This document shows positions 5,966-11,704 of a stretch of 11,704 nt of DNA, in pieces. Below the pieces are notes generated by a model. It had not been told where the DNA came from, ran no database searches, and saw only the letters and a list, made by a program, of their open reading frames with translations. Positions within the stretch are counted from its first letter, which is position 1, and the number at the start of each line of letters is the position of its first letter. The stretch spans positions 1 to 11,704 of the forward strand of contig URVP01000032.1 of the NCBI GenBank assembly GCA_900551345.1. Direction: 5' to 3'. A program made the position numbers and the translations under genes. The stretch is from an uncultured Eubacteriales bacterium (GTDB taxonomy: Bacteria; Bacillota; Clostridia; Monoglobales; UMGS1388).

Positions 5966-7147
5966 TTACTTTGCATGGAGAATTTCAACAGCTTTTTCAA
6001 GCTGTGTATCAACCGAATCATCATCGGATGGTTCCACCACATAGTCGGGTGTTATTCCCTTTTCGTTTATGTCATCGCCGTTGGGTGTAAAATATCTTGC
6101 TATGGTAAGCTTCACATGTCCGCCGCCGTCAAGTCCGAATACGCTTTGAACAAGTCCTTTGCCGAATGTCTGAGTTCCTACTATTTCCGCTCTGTCATTA
6201 TCACGAAGCGCACCTGCAACAATTTCCGAAGCGCTGGCACTGCCTCCGTCAACGAGTACTACAATCTCGCCATCATAACAGGACTCTTCAGAACGGATAT
6301 ATTCTCTTTTGCCCGACTTGTATTCCATGTAGGTTATATCACATTCGGGAAGAAGTGCGTCCCCTACAACCTTAGCTGCGGTAACTATGCCGCCCGGATT
6401 ACCTCTTAAATCCAAGATTATGGACTTGGCACCCTGCTCAACAACAGATTCCAGCTCACGGGTAAAACCTTCCTCTACCGATTCGTCAAAAGAGGTAAGC
6501 TGTATATATCCTATATCCCCTTCAATAATTTCAGAAGTCATGGTTTGAAGAGTAATATCCTTACGCTCAATTTCCAAATCTACGGTTGAGCCGGTATCTT
6601 GTTTAAAGACGGTAAGAGCAACCGTTGTTCCTTCCTTACCTTTTATTTTGGAAACAGCCATATCCAAATCCGCAGGGATTGCTTCGCCGTTTATTGCTAT
6701 GATTTTATCTCCCGTTACAAGTCCTGCATCGTAGGCAGGTGTTCCCTCCTGAGTTGATACAACCAAAATTGTGCCGTCAGAAGTGTCCATGGTAACCGTT
6801 ACGCCTATACCGCAGTAATGTCCTGAAACCTGTTCGTTAAACGACGCATACTCTTCATCATTGAAATACGAAGAATACGGGTCTCCCAGTGCAGCAACTG
6901 CACCGCTCAGGGCACCTTCCGTAAGCAGGCTTTTGTCAGCATCCTTGTAATAATAGAGGTCTATAAGATCTTCAATCTGGTTAAGCTTTGAAGAAACAGC
7001 GGTGGCAGTGCTTGCACCCGAATTAGGCACAAAACCGAAAATAAAGGAGTTCGCCATATAGGTGAGAGAATATGTTGCAACCGCCGTTACAGCCGCTACA
7101 ATGCAAGTATACAAAGCAAGTTTTTTACCTTTCATATAAAAAATCAT
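5966..7147 (-). CDS. ctpA: Carboxyl-terminal processing protease, S41 family (CtpA type)
   Basis: 393 aa serine protease anchored in the membrane and facing the cell wall. A single N-terminal hydrophobic segment (about 9-30) has basic residues before it and no lipobox. A PDZ domain covers about 105-190 (GIGVTVTM, PAYDAGLVTGDKIIAINGE), and the catalytic S41 domain covers about 205-375. Active residues by motif are S305 in GGSASASE, K330 in TFGKG and Q334 (spacing S-25-K-4-Q as in Bacillus CtpB). ILDLRGNPGG (244-253) is the typical segment before the nucleophile. It ends without a C-terminal peptidoglycan-binding domain, which some family members have. The start is uncertain: AAAGG lies only 2 nt before ATG 7147 and 14 nt before an in-frame ATG at 7135. 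It follows the M23 hydrolase by 107 nt (7148-7254, AT-rich, no clear promoter or terminator). A role in trimming or degrading wall hydrolases is plausible from context. Confidence 0.92.
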   Translation of the reverse strand: MIFYMKGKKLALYTCIVAAVTAVATYSLTYMANSFIFGFVPNSGASTATAVSSKLNQIEDLIDLYYYKDADKSLLTEGALSGAVAALGDPYSSYFNDEEYASFNEQVSGHYCGIGVTVTMDTSDGTILVVSTQEGTPAYDAGLVTGDKIIAINGEAIPADLDMAVSKIKGKEGTTVALTVFKQDTGSTVDLEIERKDITLQTMTSEIIEGDIGYIQLTSFDESVEEGFTRELESVVEQGAKSIILDLRGNPGGIVTAAKVVGDALLPECDITYMEYKSGKREYIRSEESCYDGEIVVLVDGGSASASEIVAGALRDNDRAEIVGTQTFGKGLVQSVFGLDGGGHVKLTIARYFTPNGDDINEKGITPDYVVEPSDDDSVDTQLEKAVEILHAK

Positions 7148-7254
7148 AGCCTTTCTGCTTTAATGATATTATTAAAATGCCCCTTGCTAATAATTGATTT
7201 CATTCTTTACATAAAAATGCATTTCAGGTTTTCGAGTTATAATATTCCCTTACA

Positions 7255-8406
7255 TTAACGGAAATATGACATTGCGTCCGTTCTTTGTCCGTTTATCTGC
7301 ACTTCCAAATGCAGATGAGGACCGGTGGACATACCTGTGGAACCAACTTTTGCTATAAGCTGTCCTGCATTTACAAACTGTCCCGTACTTACGCATAAAG
7401 CACTTGCATGAGCATACAGGGTTGTAATTCCGCCGCCGTGGTCAATTACCACATAGTTTCCGTATCCGCCGCTGTTGTAGCCGGACATAATTACGGTTCC
7501 GGAAGCTGCTGCAAGAATTGATGCACCTGTAGGTGCGGCAATATCCGTACCGGAATGGTATTTATATGTACCTGTTACAGGATGTACCCTGTATCCGAAG
7601 TTTGATGTAATAGTCGTGTATCCGGGGCATGGCCATTGGAACTGTCCCGTACCTGCATAACTTCTTCCTGCCGTATTTACAGTAAGAGAAGCTATCTGAC
7701 TTTGAATTCTGTCCTGTTCAGCCTGAGCTGCATCAAGAAGTGCCTCATATTCTACCAAATCCTGTGCAAGCGCATCATATACAGCCTGGCTTTCTGCCTG
7801 CTTTTCTTCATATGCTGTCTGTTTTTCCTGCTGAACAGTCAGTTCTTTTTCTCTTTCATTTTTTGTATCTTCAAGTTCGTTTTTAGCTGTTTCAAGTGCT
7901 TTTTTGGAATCTACAACACTGTTTATAATTTCCTTGTCATATGAAACAAGCTGATCGACAAGCTCATATTTATCAAAAAAGTCAGACAGGTTATCCGCCG
8001 AAAACAGGATTGAGATATATCCGCCGCTGCCCTGTTCATAAACAAAAGCCATGCGCTTGTCATAAAGTGCCTGTTTCTTTGTAAGTTCGTCCGTTTTCTC
8101 CTGAATTTCCTGATTTTTTTGTGTTATATCGGTATCAAGCTGAGTTATCTTATTCTCAATTTCCGTAATTTCCGCAGAAATTGCGTTAAGCTCTGCATCG
8201 ATAGCATTAAGCTGATTTGCCGCTTCGGTCTTTTTGAGCTTGGTTTCATTTACCTTTTCCTGTGCCTCTTGAGTAGCCTTTTTTGCATCAGAAAGACTCT
8301 TTGCTTCTGCCGGTACCACCAGCATCATCAAGGAGGGCATAAGCAGAGCAACAATCAGTCCGACGGCTATAATTATGGAAATTATTCGTTTAATATTCCT
8401 GTTCAT
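7255..8406 (-). CDS. Murein hydrolase with coiled coil and M23 peptidase domain (PcsB/EnvC-like)
   Basis: 383 aa exported wall hydrolase. A signal segment covers about 6-35: basic MNRNIKR, a long hydrophobic run, then VPAEAKS as a likely cleavage site. Residues about 36-240 form a long coiled coil rich in Q, E, K and A, broken around 118-150 (FVYEQGSGGYISILFSADNLSDFF). That break segment recurs in PcsB, CwlO and EnvC-type activated hydrolases. The C-terminal LytM/M23 domain (about 258-383) has complete zinc ligands H284, D288 (HSGTD) and H366 (HLHLE), plus H333 (YAH) and H364, so it should be catalytic, unlike EnvC itself. It would cut peptide cross-links as a D,D- or D,L-endopeptidase. GGGAG lies 11 nt before ATG 8406. 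It directly follows ftsX (31-nt gap), which matches the known pairing in which the FtsX outer loop holds the coiled coil and FtsE ATP hydrolysis switches the enzyme on. Confidence 0.93.
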   Translation of the reverse strand: MNRNIKRIISIIIAVGLIVALLMPSLMMLVVPAEAKSLSDAKKATQEAQEKVNETKLKKTEAANQLNAIDAELNAISAEITEIENKITQLDTDITQKNQEIQEKTDELTKKQALYDKRMAFVYEQGSGGYISILFSADNLSDFFDKYELVDQLVSYDKEIINSVVDSKKALETAKNELEDTKNEREKELTVQQEKQTAYEEKQAESQAVYDALAQDLVEYEALLDAAQAEQDRIQSQIASLTVNTAGRSYAGTGQFQWPCPGYTTITSNFGYRVHPVTGTYKYHSGTDIAAPTGASILAAASGTVIMSGYNSGGYGNYVVIDHGGGITTLYAHASALCVSTGQFVNAGQLIAKVGSTGMSTGPHLHLEVQINGQRTDAMSYFR

Positions 8407-8432
8407 GAAAAAATCATCTCCCGAAAATTATC

Positions 8433-8446
8433 AGAGTTTAAACTCT
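8433..8446. repeat. 14-bp perfect palindrome over the ftsX stop codon
   Basis: AGAGTTTAAACTCT is a perfect palindrome with no loop. It covers the TAA of ftsX (8438-8440) and the 3' codons of the gene. There is no downstream T run on the minus strand, so it is not an intrinsic terminator. It may be chance in AT-rich DNA or a protein-binding site. Confidence 0.35.
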
Positions 8447-9331
8447 TAAATGCTTCTTTGTGGAAATCCAGCTTCCCACAGCACCCAAAAATCCGCCGAA
8501 AACAAGAAATGTTACTATCATAACCGGAAGAAGTTCGGGAATGGTTTTAAGCCGGATAATATTTTTAAGCAGGTTTGTCATAAGCACTGAAAAATATCCA
8601 TACAAACCGGTAACTATTGCAATCGCAATAATAGCTCCCACAAAACCTATAATCATACCCTCAACTATAAAGGGACTGCGTATAAAAGAGTCTGTAGCTC
8701 CGATAAATTTCATAATATTTATTTCCTTGCGGCGTGCAAATACCGTCATCTTGATAGCATTGGATATAATAAGTATGGAAATAACCGCAAGTAAAAGCAT
8801 TGTCCATAAGCTTACCGTCTTGATTGTTTCAACAGCGGAAAGCATTGACTTCATAGCGTCGTCCTTTGAATTAACATGGTCAACTCCGTCTATTTTTTCA
8901 ATCTCCTTCTTCATGGCTTCCACATCAGTAAACTCTTTGAGCGAAAGTCTGTATGAAGCCATCAACGGATTAAGATTTTCTGCATCGTATCCTACGGTAG
9001 CTTCGGGGTTATCCGAAAACATTTCTTCAAGCTCTTTAAAAGCGTCTGCTTTTGAAACATATTCCATGCTTTCAACATTATCCATCTTTTCAAGGACATC
9101 GCCGATCTCCTGTATTTGAGCCTGACCGGCACCTCTTACAATATAAACATCAATCTGAAACTGGGATTGAAACTGCTCACCGATATAATTTACATTTATT
9201 CCGAAAACAATATATAAACCAAAAAGAGTAAGACAAGCGGTAATAATAATTACCGACGCAACAGACATGGCACCGTTTTTGGAAAAGTTGTGAAAACCCT
9301 GCCTTATAAAATATTTTAAATTACGCAGCAT
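8438..9331 (-). CDS. ftsX: Cell division ABC transporter permease FtsX
   Basis: 297 aa, normal length for Gram-positive FtsX. Four membrane segments lie at about 22-46, 172-195, 222-245 and 268-290. A large extracytoplasmic loop (about 47-168) lies between the first two and carries acidic, amphipathic stretches (VYIVRGAGQ, ADAFKELEEMF). The family segment after the second membrane helix, RRKEINIMKFIGATDSFIRSPFIVEG (201-225), is the expected coupling region facing FtsE. Together with FtsE it forms a non-transporting mechanotransmission complex that activates a coiled-coil murein hydrolase, here most likely the next gene. The ATG overlaps the ftsE stop by 1 nt (TAATG), so translation is coupled and stoichiometry fixed. 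The final residues STKKHLRV are basic and cytoplasmic. Confidence 0.95.
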   Translation of the reverse strand: MLRNLKYFIRQGFHNFSKNGAMSVASVIIITACLTLFGLYIVFGINVNYIGEQFQSQFQIDVYIVRGAGQAQIQEIGDVLEKMDNVESMEYVSKADAFKELEEMFSDNPEATVGYDAENLNPLMASYRLSLKEFTDVEAMKKEIEKIDGVDHVNSKDDAMKSMLSAVETIKTVSLWTMLLLAVISILIISNAIKMTVFARRKEINIMKFIGATDSFIRSPFIVEGMIIGFVGAIIAIAIVTGLYGYFSVLMTNLLKNIIRLKTIPELLPVMIVTFLVFGGFLGAVGSWISTKKHLRV

Positions 9332-10032
9332 TACTCTTCACCTTCTTCCGCAAGCTCATAACTGCCTTCCTGCTCGTCACGGACGATAACACCGTTTTGT
9401 ATCTCGATAACACGCTGCTTCATCTTATTAACAATATTCACATCGTGTGTTACGGTAAGAATCGTAGTGCCGTGCTTGTTTATATCAAGAAGTATCTTCA
9501 TAATCTCATCTGCATTTGCCGGGTCAAGATTACCCGTAGGCTCGTCCGCAATGAGTACATCCGGGTCGTTTGCCATGGCACGGGCAAGGGCTACACGCTG
9601 CATCTCTCCGCCGGAAAGCTGATTGGGCATGGCGCTTGCCTTTCCCGAAAGGCCTACCATACCGAGAACATTGGGGACAATCCTTCTGATATTTTTAGAA
9701 GATGTACCCGTAATCTGAAGAGCAAAAGCGACATTTTCATAAACCGTTTTACTTTCAAGCAATCTGAAATCCTGAAAAACCATTCCTATTTTTCTTCTGT
9801 AATAAGGAATCTGCCTTCTTTTAAGCTTTGAAATATCCTTATTGTTTATAAGGATACTGCCCTCGGTAGGCTTTATTTCTCTTGTTATAAGATGCGTTAT
9901 TGTGGATTTTCCCGCACCTGACGCACCGATTATAAACACAAACTCGCCCTTTTCAACCAAAAAGTTGACCTTATTAAGGGCAACTTCTCCGTTATCTTCA
10001 TATGTCATTGATACATTATTGAACATTATCAT
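9331..10032 (-). CDS. ftsE: Cell division ATP-binding protein FtsE
   Basis: 233 aa ABC ATPase of the FtsEX complex, at the inner face of the membrane. All nucleotide-site motifs are present: Walker A GASGAGKST (36-44), Q-loop Q87 (VFQDFRLL), signature LSGGEMQR (139-146), Walker B VLIADEPTG with E164, and switch H196 (VTHD). FQDFRLLESKTVYENVAFAL is characteristic of FtsE. The tail after residue 215 is short and acidic (DEQEGSYELAEEGEE). Start ATG 10032 has AAGGAG 11 nt upstream; a second ATG two codons later is less well placed. It lies 48 nt after the PucR-type regulator gene with no terminator between, so it is probably on the same transcript, and overlaps ftsX by one base. Confidence 0.96.
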   Translation of the reverse strand: MIMFNNVSMTYEDNGEVALNKVNFLVEKGEFVFIIGASGAGKSTITHLITREIKPTEGSILINNKDISKLKRRQIPYYRRKIGMVFQDFRLLESKTVYENVAFALQITGTSSKNIRRIVPNVLGMVGLSGKASAMPNQLSGGEMQRVALARAMANDPDVLIADEPTGNLDPANADEIMKILLDINKHGTTILTVTHDVNIVNKMKQRVIEIQNGVIVRDEQEGSYELAEEGEE

Positions 10033-10080
10033 GCAAAATCACACTCCTTCGGCATTTCCTATCCCCTCGAAATGGATTTA

Positions 10081-11163
10081 TCAGATGTTGATTGTGCTTG
10101 AATTGAGATATTTATTAACCATCATTGCAACCTTAAATATAATTGCATCATCAAAATTTCTGATGTCAAGACCTGTCTGCTTGAGTATTTTGTCCAATCT
10201 GTAAACAAGCGTATTTCTGTGAACATAAAGCTGTCTTGAAGCTTCGCTGACATTAAGATTGTTTTCAAAGAACTTTTGAATGGTAGTTATCATTTCCTCG
10301 TCCATGTCATTAATGTCGCCCCGCTTAAACACTTCGGAAAGGAACAGCTGACACAGCTTGGTGGGAAGCTGATAGATAATACGGCCGATGCCCAGATTAT
10401 CATAGCTTACAATAGCGTTCTCACTCTCGAAAACTCTGCCTACTTCAAGGGCAACCTGCGCATCCTTGTACGAACGGGCTATATCCTGAACGGTATTTAC
10501 AACCGAACCTATACCGATTTTCAAATCAACCATAAGTTCTCCGCTTATTGTATCATAAATTGTAGTTGCTATTTTATAAAGTTCACTGCGTGAAATATCG
10601 TGACGCACTTCTTTAATAAGCACTACATCATTTTCGTTAATACCTACAACAAAATCACGGGATTTATCCGGGAAAAGTCCCTTAACAATATCCTGTGCAG
10701 TGTAGTCCCCCACATCCATATGGGCAAGAAAAGCAACACGGGAAACATCAGACTGGAGCTTAAGCTCTTTAGCCTTAAAATACATATCCCCCACAAGAAT
10801 ATTGTCCGTAAGAATACCTTTTATAAAATTAGTCTTGTCATATTTTTCATCATACATCTGCTTCAGATTGGCAAATGCAATGCAAAGAAGACCGCAAAAC
10901 TCGTCCGCAGTTTCATCTTCTCCCTCACAGAATACAACATAGTCAATTCTTGCTCTGCCGCTGCCCCTTTTATAGGTAATGCCGTCAATTACAAATCTTG
11001 AAACATTGTCGGTTATTTTATCATAAACACCCGGCTTTTCAAGACCTACTTCGGTAACATCGGTGCAGGCAACTATTGTATTAGTGTCGTCAACAACACC
11101 AATTTTTCTTGGAATTACATCCTTCATTTGATAAATTACCGTTTGAAATAATCTGCTGGACAT
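10081..11163 (-). CDS. PucR/CdaR-family transcriptional regulator
   Basis: 360 aa. Residues about 1-125 form a sensor-like N-terminal domain similar to that of CdaR (sugar diacid) regulators (PRKIGVVDDTNTIVACTD). About 135-265 is the degenerate GGDEF-like middle domain of the family (VAFLAHMDVG, IGIGSVVNTVQDIARSYKDAQVALEVG). The C-terminal PucR helix-turn-helix is clear at about 300-350 (NVSEASRQLYVHRNTLVYRLDKI, then LDIRNFDDAIIFKVAM). It should bind DNA as a dimer or higher oligomer; the ligand is unknown. AGGAGG lies 7 nt before ATG 11163, a strong site. It sits directly ahead of ftsE with a 48-nt gap, an order seen in Clostridia, so it may control the FtsEX-hydrolase genes or simply share their transcript. 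I see no repeated operator near its own start. Confidence 0.88.
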   Translation of the reverse strand: MSSRLFQTVIYQMKDVIPRKIGVVDDTNTIVACTDVTEVGLEKPGVYDKITDNVSRFVIDGITYKRGSGRARIDYVVFCEGEDETADEFCGLLCIAFANLKQMYDEKYDKTNFIKGILTDNILVGDMYFKAKELKLQSDVSRVAFLAHMDVGDYTAQDIVKGLFPDKSRDFVVGINENDVVLIKEVRHDISRSELYKIATTIYDTISGELMVDLKIGIGSVVNTVQDIARSYKDAQVALEVGRVFESENAIVSYDNLGIGRIIYQLPTKLCQLFLSEVFKRGDINDMDEEMITTIQKFFENNLNVSEASRQLYVHRNTLVYRLDKILKQTGLDIRNFDDAIIFKVAMMVNKYLNSSTINI

Positions 11164-11209
11164 AGATATGCCTCCTGACTACTAAATTATTTGTTAAAAC
11201 ACATTTCCC

Positions 11210-11662
11210 TTAAAGCCGCTGCGTATCGTCTGTGTTTTTAATTGCATTTACCGCAAGACGGTCGCACCGTTCGTTTTCGGGATGGTCGTTATGCCCTTTA
11301 ACCCAATGGAAGTTTACTTTATGGATACAAAGCTCCTCGAGAAGCTCCTCCCACAAGTCAATGTTAAGTGCTCTCTTTCGGTCTTTTTTTATCCAATTAT
11401 TCTTTTTCCATTCATAAACCCAGCCTTTAGTTATGCTGTCAATTACATATTTGGAATCGCTGTACAATTCCACTTGGCAAGGCTCTTTAAGATGTTTGAG
11501 CGCAGTTATGACCGCCAAAAGCTCCATACGGTTATTGGTTGTATCATCAAAGGCAGCCGAAAGTTCCTTTTCGTGGCCTTTATATCTTAATATAATTCCG
11601 TACCCACCCCTGCCGGGATTGCCGCTGCATGCTCCGTCTGTAAATATCTCTACTGTTTTCAT
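11210..11662 (-). CDS. rnhA: Ribonuclease HI
   Basis: 150 aa, close to the 155 aa of E. coli RNase HI. It cleaves the RNA strand of RNA-DNA hybrids (primer removal, R-loop clearance) with two Mg ions in the cytosol. Catalytic carboxylates are D9 (FTDGACSGNPG), E47 (NNRMELLA), D69 (YSDSKYV) and D134 (NERCDRLA), with H124 in VKGHNDHPENE. The basic handle GWVYEWKKNNWIKKDRK (80-96) is present, so this is the bacterial HI form with full hybrid-binding capacity. Start ATG 11662 has AAGGA 6 nt upstream. Its stop is 46 nt before the PucR-type regulator gene, with no terminator between them. The 42 nt above the start hold no promoter I can define before the window ends. Confidence 0.96.
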   Translation of the reverse strand: MKTVEIFTDGACSGNPGRGGYGIILRYKGHEKELSAAFDDTTNNRMELLAVITALKHLKEPCQVELYSDSKYVIDSITKGWVYEWKKNNWIKKDRKRALNIDLWEELLEELCIHKVNFHWVKGHNDHPENERCDRLAVNAIKNTDDTQRL

Positions 11663-11704
11663 AATGAGTCCTTAATATTTAATAAGAATAAATACTACTT
11701 GTCC

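Noticed and set aside
7148..7254. Possible promoter or terminator between the M23 hydrolase and S41 protease genes
   Set aside because: AT-rich with several -10-like hexamers, but none with a -35 at proper spacing, and no stem followed by a T run.
8460..9119. Plus-strand open frame (219 codons) opposite ftsX
   Set aside because: Antisense to a well recognised FtsX gene, with a Ser/Ile-rich translation typical of reverse-strand shadows.

Overview
The window looks like a piece of chromosome from an anaerobic, low-to-moderate-GC Firmicute of the Clostridia. The evidence is the AGGAG-type ribosome binding sites, the small intergenic gaps, and a CdaR/PucR-type regulator - FtsE - FtsX - coiled-coil M23 hydrolase - S41 protease gene order typical of that class. 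All ten recognisable genes lie on the minus strand, so transcription runs from high to low coordinates. I saw no tRNA, rRNA, IS element, CRISPR array or phage gene, and no stretch above 300 bases lacks a gene.

Right part (about 5,960-11,700): RNase HI, a PucR/CdaR-type regulator, the FtsE ATPase, the FtsX permease (1-nt overlap with ftsE), a PcsB/EnvC-like M23 murein hydrolase with a long coiled coil, and a CtpA-type S41 protease with a PDZ domain. FtsEX is expected to activate the M23 hydrolase across the membrane during septal or lateral wall growth. The S41 protease may process or limit that hydrolase.

Middle part (about 3,100-5,840): a 215-aa protein I cannot place, a cation diffusion facilitator with an extended C-terminus and a GTG start, and a LacX-like aldose 1-epimerase. 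The last is followed by a plausible intrinsic terminator at 3047-3088.

Left part (1-2,930): a separate transcription unit with its own good promoter (TTGAAA - 17 nt - TATACT at 2895-2923). It encodes a HisD-family dehydrogenase, a HisB-family (IGP dehydratase fold) protein and a HAD phosphatase that runs off the window. It resembles the histidinol dehydrogenase / dehydratase / phosphatase end of histidine biosynthesis. However, both His homologues have lost catalytic or metal-ligand residues that are near-invariant in the true enzymes. HisD lacks the Zn-ligand Asp and Gln and the active-site His. HisB lacks the second His of the first HHxxE motif, two further His and the STKG tail. The HAD gene overlaps hisB by 14 nt. 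I infer that this trio may be a repurposed His-like pathway acting on another phosphorylated polyol or alcohol, or a degenerate his remnant. It is the most interesting element of the window.
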